From Lindgomyces ingoldianus (taxonomy: Eukaryota > Ascomycota > Dothideomycetes > Pleosporales > Lindgomycetaceae): a stretch of 64,000 bases of DNA. The stretch spans positions 1,007,742-1,071,741 of the forward strand of contig NW_022985170.1 in the NCBI RefSeq assembly GCF_010093535.1, in the 5' to 3' direction. Made by a program: the position numbers and the translations under genes. A model generated the notes under the pieces. The model was not told the DNA's origin and searched no databases. It saw only the letters and a list, made by a program, of their open reading frames with translations. Position 1 is the first letter of the stretch. The number at the start of each line of letters is the position of its first letter. Positions 48,368 to 59,286 of this stretch are shown here, one piece after another.

Positions 48368-51300
48368 TAACTAGTAGTATAGTAATTATTTATATAGTAA
48401 ATTTATTATTTATAGTAATAAGTGTTTACTTACTTTACTTATATAGTTTAGTTAATGTTATTAGTTTCTTTTTTAGCTATTATTTAAATCTCTACTTTAT
48501 AAGTATTATTATGCACCTAATATTCTATATTTTAGTCTACTAACTAATTATAGCATTAAAAAAATTACTATACTGCTTTGCCTCTCTTTTAGAGCTTTTT
48601 TAGAGGCGTTTTAAGTTATCTACTTTTAGGCTACTTACACTCTTACTTATAGCTTTTAAATTAAGTTCTTTTATTAGTCTTTTAAATTAAAGAAATGTAA
48701 ATATTACACCTTATATAATAAAAAATATAACTTTATATAAATATAGTTTAATACTACTAGAGTATAGTTTACTAACACGCGCATAGGTTCTTTTATATTA
48801 TAAAAAAAAATCTTAGTCTTTTAAAGCTATTTTAAGCTATAAGCAGCAGCCTAAAACATAAGAAGTAAAAAGAATAAAAAAAAAGCTTTTAAAGCTATTT
48901 TAAAGTTTACGTAGAACCTAGCGTAAGTAGTATAGGTTATCAAGAGCTAGAAGGCTAAGCTTTTTATAGCTAGTGTTTAGGTAGCCTTATTCTACTAAAA
49001 CACTAAGCTGCTTTGTTAAGTTTTAGCCTTAAAAGCTTTAGTGTTTAACCTTTAAGTAGACATTACAGCGCTCTTAAGTAGCTAAAAATAAAGTAAAAAA
49101 AGTTTAAAAAAAGTCTAAAAAAAAAAAGAGAAGAAAAAAGAAAAAGAAGAGTTTAAAGGTGTCTAACAGCTTACTGTTAAACCTCCCTAGCACTATGTCT
49201 ATAGAATTATAATACTATTATATATAACTATAAATTAACTTTTTACTTTTATACTTTATTATTTACTAAGTAATTAATACTTTTTACACTAGCTTTAAAA
49301 GCCTTAATTTACTTATATAAGGCCTTTAAAGGTTCTAGCTAATTTAAATACTTATTATAAAAAGCTTTTAGTTTATAAAAAGAACTTATAAAATTTAAAG
49401 CCTTATACTAGACTAAATTAAAGTTGTGTTCTACTTATTTTACTTAGTACTTAAGTGTTTTTTTAGTAGAGCTTACTAGTAAGTATTTTCTTTACTTTTT
49501 ACTATTTTACTTTATTAATAGTAATTCTAGGGGGTTTTAAAAGTTCTTATCTTAAAAGTAGATTCTAAGAGTCTTTATAAAGTATGTTTAGTGCAAAGAC
49601 ATTATGTATTCTTAACTTTAAAAGTAGCTTTAGGTAGTATAAGTTTCTAACTTATTTAAGTACTTTAAAAAGGCTTTTTTATTATTTAGATAGTTTTTAG
49701 CTAAGTCTTTAAACAGCTAGGTTTTTAGTGTCTAGGTAAACTATGTTACTAACCTCCTAGTTAACTAGCTAGTAGTAGTAGTTAACTATAGTTTGCATCT
49801 AATCCTAGGCCTTTTCTATATAAGTCTTAGCTAACTTCTAGGCTGCATGTATACAGGTTGCTAATGCTAGAGCATCTTTATAATTTAGCTTATCTATAGC
49901 TGTAATAGGTTCTGTAGAATGTTTTTAGTTCTAGCTTTAACATAGTTTAAAGCTGTATAAGACTTAATATAAAAACATTTTAATTATTATATAAAGTAAA
50001 GTTATCTAAGCCTAATTAATTAAAGGCAGTAAGGAACTTTAGTTATTTTAGTAAAAAAATATAAAAAGCTTTAGTCTTTAATTAATATACTTATTTATAA
50101 TCTTTATTTAGCTATCTGTTTTTTTATAATAGGCAGTAAAAAGCTTAACTTTTATACCTAAAATTTAATAAAATTTAGACTAGAAACTAGATATAAACTA
50201 AAGTTCTTAGTTAAAGATAATAGTTTTAAGTGTGTAGCTAAAATAGTATACTTATTAAATAAATAAGGCAGCTATTTCTTAAGCATTAATTATTTTATAG
50301 TAGGGAATAAAAATAGCTTATTTAGACATATAATTAATTATAACTATAATCTAGTTATAACTAGACTTATTTTTAAAAAAATTCTTAAAGTTAATACACA
50401 AGTGCTGCATTAGTTAATTAGAGATTAGAAAAAAGTAAATAAACTCTAAAGTTTAGGTCTATTTTAAATAAGCTTTATAATAAAAAAGGTAATTTTATAC
50501 ATATTATTTATAAGTAGCCTTTATACCCTTCTAGTAGTACTTTTAGAACAGTAATTAATAGGTCTTAGTAGCACTAAAGTGTGCTAAAGATACTTAATTA
50601 TAGACTTTTTAGATAAGTTAGGTACACAGTAGTAAGTCTACTAGAACATATAAATAGTTAGTATAAAGAAGTAGTCTATTTCCTATTTAATAATAGTAAA
50701 GTAAAAGTTTTTACTTTTACACAAAAAAAGCTTAATTTTTTTTAAAGTAATATGTTAATTAATTTTAAAAAATCTAAAAACATAACCTAGTCTAGTCCTT
50801 TTATAATGTTTAGTAAAGTTGCTTAAGTTGTTGTTTAAGTAATATAGTACTAGGCTAATTTCTTATTAATTTAAAAGTAGAGTTAGTATAGTCTAAGTAA
50901 AACTCTTAACTAGTTATTAGTTTAAGCTACTTTTAAATTTTCTATGTCTTGTTTATAATAGCTAAGAATGTCTGCCCTAGTGTTGTTCTTACTAGAGGTG
51001 TACTTAATTTAGAAGTAATACTAAGCTAACTTTTTAGCTTAATAGACCTAATAAGCATTTAGCACTTTTATTATTATAAAGTACTCTAATAACTAATAAT
51101 TAGTATATACTAAGGTGCTTATTATTACTAATATAAGCTTAGCCCTTTATTATTTAAACATAGTAATAATTATAAATAGCTTTTTATTATATATTTTCTA
51201 GTTTAGCTTTAAACTAGGTAAGACCTTACTATAGAATAAAACAAAGCACTAATTTCTATTAGCATGTTTCTAAGATAGAACTTCTACTACTACTCTATTA

Positions 51301-53868
51301 AAAGTGTTAGTTTTAATTTTAGTTTATAACATAAAGTTAAAATAGTAAAGCATAGGTATTCTTAGTAGCTTAAACTTTAGCTTTTTAAAAGCTATATAAC
51401 ACTCTAAAGTTTATATAAAAAAAGTAGTAAAGCTTTAAAGCATAATAATTAGTTTTTCTATATAAAAATTTTTTAAAATAAATTATTAATAAAATCTAGT
51501 AAAGCCTAGAAAGAATTTTACACTTATTATAGTAGTAGGCGCTTACTAGTTGCGTAGTACCTCTACTTTCTATAGGTTAACTTTTAGTCCTTTATTTAAA
51601 AGTATATAGCTAAGATACTTTATTTAAGTAACATAAAATTTACTTTTTTTAATCTTTACTTATAATCTTACTTGCTAGAGCCTTTCTAAGACCTTTTTAA
51701 TATAAAGAATATAAGTTGCTTTATTTTTAGAGTAGATAAAGATGTTATTAAGATAAGTAATATAAAAATTATCTAGATAGTTAATTAATATGTTATTTAT
51801 ATAGCGCTAGTAAGTTACTAGGCTATTACATAATTTAAAAGGCAGAACTTTACACTTATATGTTCTATATTATGTCTAAAAGGTTGTACACTTTTTAAAG
51901 CTTACGTCTATTCTAATCTTATTAAAGGCTGTGTGAATATTAAACTTAGTAAAAATAGCTACTTTTATAAGTCTTAATAAGAGTTTATCTATGCATAGTA
52001 TTAGATACACATTTTTATAGGTAATAGTATTAAGTTTATAGTAATTAACATAAATATGTAAGTTGCTATTTAGTTTCTATACATAAAAAATAAAAAATGT
52101 AAAAGGGCTCTAACTTTACTTAATAAAGCTATATTTTAGTTTATTTATAATATACTTTTTTATTACCTTTAGTTTCTTAACAGTTTGTTTGTATAAAGGG
52201 CTATAACTATTAAAAAAAAAGTTCTGTAAGAACAATCTTATAGTTATATAAGTAATGTGCTAGTAATTAGTAGGCTGTAGAGTAGCTAAATATGTCTTAG
52301 TACTAACAGTATTTAAATAGTAATTAAAAGTTTACTAATACTTTAGTTTTATATCTATTATCTAATAGTAAAGCTTACTTGTCTTTAATTAAACACTTAA
52401 TTTTATACATAAAAGTTAAAAAAAACTTATTTTTTTATGTTAAAATAAAAAGCATTTACTAAAATAAAAGTAATAGTAGGGGAACAGCTATTCTTTAAAC
52501 CTATTCTAGACTTTTTAATAGATAAGTAGATTAATAATTTAAGTGTCTTTAGACTATAAGTAATAAAAAAGCAGTATAATTTTAGTAGCCTTAGTAAACC
52601 TTTAATGCAGTTAATTATTAGGCTAAATAACTACTAAATGTAGTCCTTTTCCTATAGTGCGTTGTGTTGTCTAATATCTAACTCTACTTCTTTATTATGT
52701 GTAGGCTAGTTTAATTGCATAAGCAATAGCAGTAAAAGTTTATAAGTGTAAGATACTTACTAGGCTATATAATCTAATTTTTCTTTATATCTAGTTAAAG
52801 TTTAAAATAATATAACTATTTAATGCTAATAATATAGTCTTATAAGCTAAGGTTTATAATTATAAAGAGGTAGTTTTAGATGCTTCTACTATTAATTTAC
52901 ATATGCAGGCAGATATACTAGTAGACAGGAACTTAGATTTAGTCTTAAAAGCTCTTAACTATAACTTTAAAAAGTAAATGTTAGATAAAAATATAAAGGC
53001 ATTAAAATAAAAACTTAGCAGTTGTTAAGTTAATAAATAGAAAACTATATACACTAGTATTAACTAAAAAATTTAATTAAACTTTAATGCTTTTTAAGTA
53101 TAAAATAGTAAAAACTTAAAAATGTTTTTCTTTAAATAAGTGCAATAGGTTAATATTTGCTAGGTTATACTTATTTAAGCCTAAGATAAAAAGTTTTCTT
53201 AAGTGTTTTTATTTTTTATTTAAAAAAAATTTAAGTTATAATTATCTACATCTATAAACTTTTTCTTAGATTTCTATTACTCTACCTTAATTTTTTATAC
53301 TTTAGGGATAGGATAATTGCTAGTAAAATGTTTTAGTTTACTATAATTATAACAGTTACTAGAAGTTGTCTGTCTTTTAAAGGCAGGTGTCTAGCTAGGT
53401 TAACAGTGGGTAGCTAGGGTAGATTAGGGTACTAACATAGGTGCAGGTTAGAGTGCACTAGAATAGTATACTGCCTTAGATGTATTACTAGAAACCTTTT
53501 AATATTAATCTATAAAAGGTCTAATATTAGAGTGTTAAGTGTAGTTAACAGTTTACTTTAAAATAGTAAAAGTGTTCTTTCTTTTTATATTATAGGCTAT
53601 TAGGTAGACTACTATTAACTTAAAAAAGCTCTTTTAAGTGTGTTTAAAACCTAAGTTTAGTACTTTTAGGCTAAGCAGTATCTTTTCTTATAAGTAGAAA
53701 AACTATTTTAACTTTAATATAAACCTTTTAACAGCAGCACTAATAAAGTAAGCTTTAAAAGCAAAAAACACTTTTTTTTATACTTATTTTTAAAGTCTAA
53801 AACACCTGTTGCGCCTTTATTTCTTTATTACTAGTAATAAAGTAAGTTTATAAAAGCTTAACTATTGC

Positions 53869-54041
53869 TTTAAAAGTGTTTTATTTTATTTAAAAGCCTA
53901 AAGTATAAGCTATATCTAATATTCTTTTAGTATATTTAAGTAGTGTTATTAGAAATAAATTAGTGTAAAAAAAGTAGTTTAGTAGAGTCTTAGTAAAAGT
54001 AAGTAACTTAGGTGTGTAACTAACTCGTCTGTAGTGTATGT
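53869..54041 (-). mobile_element. T' terminal fragment
   Basis: Right-end sequence of a T' element (AAAGCCTAAAG...GTCTTAG...AGTGTATGT) fused to the truncated Gypsy copy on its left and ending at a TA (54042-54043). The left part of this T' copy is missing. Confidence 0.65.
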
Positions 54042-55465
54042 TAGTGTAGAAAGAGTAGTTTAGTAGGGTCTTAGTAAAAGCAAGCAACCTGTAACAGCAC
54101 AGGCAAGACAATAGGTCTAAATGCGGTAGGAATCCACTTAGAGGCATATAGAAGTGCGTGGGGACTTAGAACCTAGGAATGCTATTAACACCTATAGGCC
54201 TTGTACAAAAGAATATTAGAAAACTACTAAGCTAGCTACAGAGGCAAGGTGCAACTAAATACATAAGAGAATAGAGGTAACAGCAGAGGGCTAGGCAGAG
54301 TTAGGGCTAGGTTAAGTTAGGGTTAAGCTAGGGTTAGAGCTAATACAGAGACCCTTTAGATAGGTTCTAGGCAACCTAAGATAGAACAAATTATAAGAAT
54401 TGTTACACTACCCCCCCTCTATAGACTAATAGTCTCTATTAGTAGTAGTTATAGTATAAGGTATTACTGTTATGTTCTCTACATCTTTAAACTAAAACTA
54501 GTCTAATTTAGCTAGGTGTTCTTACTAAGTATTCCTTTACACTGCTAGCAGTGTCCTCTACACTAAACGCTATACGCGCCTGTTTTAATAGTAATCTGTA
54601 TAAATGTCTAGCCTATTAATAATTAAGACCTTTATTTATTACTATCTATGTAGTTATTAATCTTAGGCGTGCGTTTAGTGTAGTAGCATTTAAGCGTTAT
54701 TAGAGGTGCCTTAAAGGTCTCTTACTATTAAAGTAGTAGAGGTAATTTAAGGCATTATTAGGGGTGATTTAGTAGTTAGAAGTTAGTAGTTAAAAGTTAG
54801 GCATTAGCAGTTATCTCTAATCCTAATAAGTTATTAGTAGTCTCTAAGTTTCTACTTTAGCGCATTTTTTATAACTTTTCTAAAGGCAATTCTAATTATA
54901 GGGGATAAGAAGTTCTAAACCTAAAAGCTTTAGTTAACTAGAGGTTAATAAGATCTAGTTTATAGACTAAATAGTTTAATATAACAGTGTGTAAGTATTA
55001 TAACCTAAACTAAATTAAACGCATCTTAGAGCTTAAACATAGTTAAACAAATAATTAGTGTAATATTATAATAAGGCTATTACTAGCAAAAGTAAGTTTT
55101 CTAATATAATGTAACAGCACAGGCAAGATAATAGGTCTAAATGCAGTAGAAATCTACTTAGAGGCATATAGAAGTGTGTAGGGACTTAGAACCTAGGAAT
55201 GCTATTAACACCTATAGGCCTTGTATAAAAGGATATTAGAAAACTACTAAGCTAGCTACAGGGGCAAGGTGCAACTAAATACATAAGGGAATAGAGGTAA
55301 CAGTAGAAGGCTAGGCAGAGTTAGGGCTAGGTTAAGTCCGGGTCGAGCCAGGGTCGGAGCTGATACGGAGACCCTTCGGATAGGTTCTAGGCGACCTGAG
55401 ATGGAATGAATTATAAGAATTGTTACACAACTTAAGTGTGTAAGCAACTTGTCTGTAGTGTATGT
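54042..55465 (-). mobile_element. T' terminal fragment split by the short Gypsy element
   Basis: T' end sequence at 54042-54089 continues at 55433-55465 after removal of the Gypsy element and one target copy, reconstituting a standard terminus that ends in AGTGTATGT followed by TA. Confidence 0.7.
54090..55427 (-). mobile_element. Short internally deleted Gypsy family A element
   Basis: Two 318-bp LTRs (54090-54407 and 55110-55427) flank only about 700 bp. On the minus strand this is the 5' leader and first part of gag, joined directly to the polypurine tract (CTACCCCCCCTCT on plus). Targets are CAACC on the left and CAACT on the right, a one-transition mismatch. The extra 28 bp relative to other family LTRs is a GGTTAAGTTAGGG-type internal expansion. 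All of pol is gone, so it could only have moved with proteins supplied in trans, or it was deleted in place. Confidence 0.82.
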
Positions 55466-55473
55466 TAGTGTTA

Positions 55474-57336
55474 ACGTACTTCACAGGCGAGTTGCTTACA
55501 CACCTAAGTTGCTTACTTTTGCTAAGACCCTACCCTAACAAACTCTATTATAGCCTATAACAACCCGCTCTAGCACTATATAGTATAGTATAGCCTAAAA
55601 TATTATTTAGATACTACTTTTACTTCTTACTTACACATTTGCGTGTTATGCCTAGTCTAATTACACTATCTGCAGCGCCTTTAGGATAGCTTACTTACTT
55701 TAGCTTACACCTGCTTTTTTACCTTTTTTTTATTACTACGCGCTTTAAACTTCTTTAAAGCTATTAAGTGTAAGCTTTTTTAAATTATTAAAGTCTTTTT
55801 TACTTTAATTTACTTTTTTTTATGTAATTTATATTATATAGTAGCCTTATTAGCTACTTAAAGCTTAGTAATTTTTTATTATGCTAACACTAGCTTATAT
55901 ATAATTATTACTGCCTTTTTTAAAACTTTTTTAAACACTTTAACTATAAAAGTTAGTAAACTATTTATATACTTTTAAATTTTTATTTTTATAAGTATTA
56001 ATTATAACTTAAGTTTTAAAGTATTACTTAGAGTTTACAACTACTAGAGCTTATTATATATAAGTAGTAGTAGTAATAAAGTGCATAACTTTATATTAAG
56101 GCCTATTATAACTTATTATAAGTTAAAAAAACTAATTTAGCACTTTAAAACTTTTTTTAGATATTACTAAAAGTAATTATAGCATTATAAGCTGCTTTAA
56201 AGCATAGTAAAAACTTTATTTTTATAATATAAGTAATTTAGTTACATATAAAGTTTTTAGCTTAGCACTTATATACTTTTTTTAAAAAAGTAAAATAACC
56301 TACATTAAGTAGCTATAAAAAGTGTAATAAGTAAAAAAGTATATAAATAGTAATAATTTTATTATCTTTATAGTATTATTAGAAATAAAGTAAGTTATAG
56401 CTTTTATAGCTATTAATAACTAGTAAATAGTAGCTACTAATAGTATACTTCTTTATATGCGCGTTAAAGTGCTTTAACTAGTTTAAACTAAGCTAATTAG
56501 TAGTCTAGCTACGCTTAAAAATTATAATAACTTAATTTTAAAGTAGATTTTTTTTTATACTAGTTTAAAAAGTAGTTGCTACTCTAAAAAATAATAAAAA
56601 GTAAAATAGCTTACTTTTTAGCATTAATGCTTTAAATAGCTATTATCTACTCTTAGTTACCTAGCTAGACTACCTTTAGCTGTCTTTATCTCTTTAAACT
56701 TATAATAACTGCTTTAGTAGATATTTAGCCTATTATAAACTTTATTTTATTAAAGTTGTACATGTTATTATCTTAGATGCTATACTTAGCTTTAATATTT
56801 TTTATAAAGTTAAACTAGCTTTAAATTACTATAAAATTTTTATAAAAACCTTTTTTATAGTTATACTTACACTTAAACTTTACTTTAAGCTTTAAGTAAC
56901 ACTTAATAAATATATTAAGCTAGTTTATACTAACATAGCTTATATTATGCTTAGTGTGTAAAAAATTAGCTATATTAGCTATAGCTACTAGCTAGAGGGG
57001 AAATCCTTATGTATCTAGCTTAAGTATGTGCTAAATAATTACTTACTTTTTATTATTATCTAGCTTTTATAAGTTAGCTATATAATTAGCTTAAAAAGGT
57101 TATCTAGTGTATTAGTTACTTATTATTTTTTAAAAAACTTTATAGATAGCTATAGTGTATTATTTAAAAAGTATTATATTTTATTTAAAAGCTTAAAGCA
57201 TAAGCTGCATCTAATATTTTTTTAACATGTTTAAGTAGTGTTATTAGAAATATATTAGTATAAAAAAAGTAGTGTAGTAGGGTCTTAGCAAAAGTAAGCA
57301 ACTTAGGTGTGTAAGTAACTTGCCTGTGAAGTACGT
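55474..57336 (-). mobile_element. Full-length pogo-like element T', RIP-degraded
   Basis: 1863 bp with inverted ends ACGTACTTCACAGGCGAG and TA on both sides (55472-55473, 57337-57338). Its left side corresponds to the transposase 3' end and its right side to the DNA-binding 5' end, so the coding strand is minus. Length fits a complete pogo/Fot1-type element. Every frame is broken by stop codons. It inserted into the end of another T' copy. Confidence 0.82.
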
Positions 57337-57431
57337 TATTAGAAATGCATTAGTGTAAAAAAATTAGTTTAGTATAGTCTTAGTAAAAGTAAGTAACTTA
57401 GGTGTGTAAGTAACTTGCCTGTGGGATACGT
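57337..57431 (-). mobile_element. Outermost T' terminus
   Basis: The right end of the host T' copy: TAGAAATGCATTAGTG...CCTGTGGGATACGT followed by TA (57432-57433). It marks the right edge of the transposon block. Confidence 0.75.
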
Positions 57432-57433
57432 TA

Positions 57434-57941
57434 TAAGCAAATATACTGGTGTTGTGACTAGTTGTTTGGTTCTTGACCTGTTGGGATCTCAAGGAACTGA
57501 ATGCTGGTACACCCTGCATTCTAAGATAGTTGTCCCAGGACTCCTATTGTCTTAATCTTATTGGCTTCGTCATCATGTGGTCCTGCCGGCTATGTCTTGG
57601 GGTCGAGAAGGCCCCAAAATGGAACTAAGCCGCCTGGGGGCTGCAGTACATCTCTTGTCCACATTAATCCTCGGATGGTTCAGATAATACATGAGTTCTT
57701 CCATACAGCCTTGATCGGCCTGCGGAAGCACATGGGATGGGCTTCATGTAGAGAAACGACAATCGACGAACGGCAAAGTTGAATCAACGAATGACGAGGT
57801 GGGTCGCCGAAAATAGAGCAGCGATGCCTTGCACGGTTGAAGGTGTCGAGGATCCGCGTGACGTGGTCTAAGCGTTCTTAGTGTGGAGCTTCGGATCCAA
57901 GGCGCCAAATTCCCGTCACTTCTTCTTCATTCAGAGCAGTA
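57434..57941. other. Unique DNA upstream of the phosphotransferase gene
   Basis: Normal composition; no gene recognised. The 73-codon frame at 57561-57782 has no recognisable feature. The promoter of the gene starting at 57942 should lie in the right part, but no clear TATA element is seen. Confidence 0.4.
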
Positions 57942-58787
57942 ATGGCCGACTCGCTTTCTCCTCCATCTGGATCAGCGCAAGATGAAGCGGAAATCCCTCT
58001 GGATGCTATCAACCTCTTTCCCCGCAAAATCGGACCGAGAATCTTCCATTTGCCGGGCAGAGGCGCGATCTTAAAAGTTGGGAGAAGTGTAAGGATGGCC
58101 GAAGCTGAGGCTATGCGATTCGTGTCCAGCCGTTCTTCCATTCCCGTACCTGAAGTATACGAAGCGTACGAAAAAAACGGAATAGGGTACATCTATATGT
58201 GCAAAGTTGAAGGACTGCAGTTGGGGGAGACTTGGTCGTCGTTGTCGTACGATAAGAAGGCATACATTGCAGATCAGCTTCGAGGATACGTGACAGAGCT
58301 TCGCGATATGCGCGGGGACTCCTATGGCGCGCTTTGGAATCAACCTAGCGCAGACATCTTCTTCTCACACCTATGTCTGAAAACACATGACAACAAGCAA
58401 TACGGTCCCTTCAAGTCAAGAGCCGAATACAATCAAGGCCTAGTCGAGGCTCTTACCAACTCTCGTCCCAGAGGCCAACTTGGGGAATCAGAAAATAGCA
58501 TCATCGCCAAAATATCAGCTTTGACTGAAGACGCCAAGGTTTTCTCTCATGGCGACCTCCACCTCGATAACATCCTAGTCGATGGTAACTGCAAGATTAT
58601 GGCCATCGTTGATTGGGGCTCAGCTGGCTTCAGCATACCAGGCCGAGAATATTTAGAGGCTAATCTACGAGCTCGACAACCCGAATGGATCAAATTACTC
58701 GACGATGTATTCCCCGAAGATGCAAAGGCGGAGTATCATATATTGAAAGAGCTAGATCGAGCGCTTGTATTATACAGTGGCTTTTAA
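57942..58787 (+). CDS. APH-fold phosphotransferase family protein
   Basis: A single uninterrupted exon encodes 281 aa, a common size for fungal members of the aminoglycoside phosphotransferase/choline kinase-like family. Visible features are ILKVG near residues 43-47 with a candidate ATP-binding lysine, the Brenner-type catalytic loop HGDLHLDNILV at 203-213 (catalytic D205, N210) and the metal-binding IVDWGSAG at 222-229 (D224). In fungi these proteins are numerous and mostly of unknown substrate; the name does not imply antibiotic resistance. The gene lies alone in a 3.3-kb non-degraded island between two transposon tracts. It converges with the small gene at 58843-59286, with 55 bp between stops. 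No introns or lesions are seen. Confidence 0.88.
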   Translation: MADSLSPPSGSAQDEAEIPLDAINLFPRKIGPRIFHLPGRGAILKVGRSVRMAEAEAMRFVSSRSSIPVPEVYEAYEKNGIGYIYMCKVEGLQLGETWSSLSYDKKAYIADQLRGYVTELRDMRGDSYGALWNQPSADIFFSHLCLKTHDNKQYGPFKSRAEYNQGLVEALTNSRPRGQLGESENSIIAKISALTEDAKVFSHGDLHLDNILVDGNCKIMAIVDWGSAGFSIPGREYLEANLRARQPEWIKLLDDVFPEDAKAEYHILKELDRALVLYSGF

Positions 58788-58842
58788 GTCGAATAACTTA
58801 CTCGAAACCATCCAGTACTTGACAACCATGCTCAAGGCCCCC

Positions 58843-59286
58843 CTAACGAATGGTACGCACCCAACGGGACCCGGTCTTACTCGCTACCGTCGCCGCTGGC
58901 TGTCCCACCAACCCTTCAAGCCACTCGCTCGTTCCTGGCGGAACAATCTCTTCCACCTCGAGTGCAATGATACAATTCTGCACCCAATCTTGGCACCTGT
59001 CCTTCCCATTCTTCGGAGCGGGCTCCTGACTGATGATCTGATCCGCACGTTGATACTGCTCTGGCGATAAGGTTGCGATGGTAAAGTAGCCTTCGGATGA
59101 TTTAGACTGAACCTCGACGCCTTTGCGCTTGTCGAAAGCATAGACGAGTTTGTTGAGGTCGAGAAGAGTGACATGGAGAAGGTTGCCGACTGAGGAGTCG
59201 GGCGCATGGAAGGCGAAAGCCCAGTGGGAGCGGTGGTTTGGATCATCACCAGGACCGTAAACGACGACCGAGAGGTAGTATGACAT
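58843..59286 (-). CDS. Small hypothetical protein, DUF6914-like
   Basis: One exon, 147 aa, in good initiation context. The N-terminal half reads as a compact alpha/beta domain: SVVVYGPGDDPNHRSHWAFAF, then LLHVTLLDLNKLVYAF. The pattern of a hydrophobic strand, a His-Trp-Ala strand and a later CQDWVQNC/A-type segment near residues 98-103 resembles small fungal proteins described as DUF6914, which have no known function. The assignment is from memory of the family pattern and is tentative; that it is a real gene is supported by length, composition and the absence of RIP. It is convergent with the phosphotransferase gene. Confidence 0.65.
   Translation of the reverse strand: MSYYLSVVVYGPGDDPNHRSHWAFAFHAPDSSVGNLLHVTLLDLNKLVYAFDKRKGVEVQSKSSEGYFTIATLSPEQYQRADQIISQEPAPKNGKDRCQDWVQNCIIALEVEEIVPPGTSEWLEGLVGQPAATVASKTGSRWVRTIR

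Larger units (their letters stand above)
46785..53868 (-). mobile_element. Gypsy family A, large minus-strand copy lacking its 5' end
   Basis: The 3' LTR is at 46785-47074, followed in element order by the polypurine tract, integrase, RNase H, RT and gag running leftward on the minus strand. The gag knuckle is near 53340-53365. Homology to the plus-strand element stops at about 53868 where a T' fragment abuts, so the 5' LTR and the start of gag are missing. It is interrupted by the palindromic T' element at 47278-48367. It supplies the uninterrupted sequence for both the X and C insertion sites of the plus copy. Confidence 0.85.

Noticed and set aside
54295..54350. TTAGGG-like repeats suggesting telomeric sequence
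   Set aside because: The units are irregular and sit inside a Gypsy LTR. The matching LTR at 55110-55427 shows the unmutated form (GTCCGGGTCGAGCCAGGGTC), so TTAGGG arises from C-to-T changes.
26437..57433. The long AT-rich tract as a centromere
   Set aside because: AT-rich RIP-degraded transposon clusters are also common in subtelomeres and arms; nothing in the sequence distinguishes a centromere without CENP-A data.
57942..58787. Aminoglycoside resistance gene
   Set aside because: The fold and catalytic motifs are of the broad APH family, which in fungi is large and of mostly unknown substrate; nothing indicates a drug substrate.
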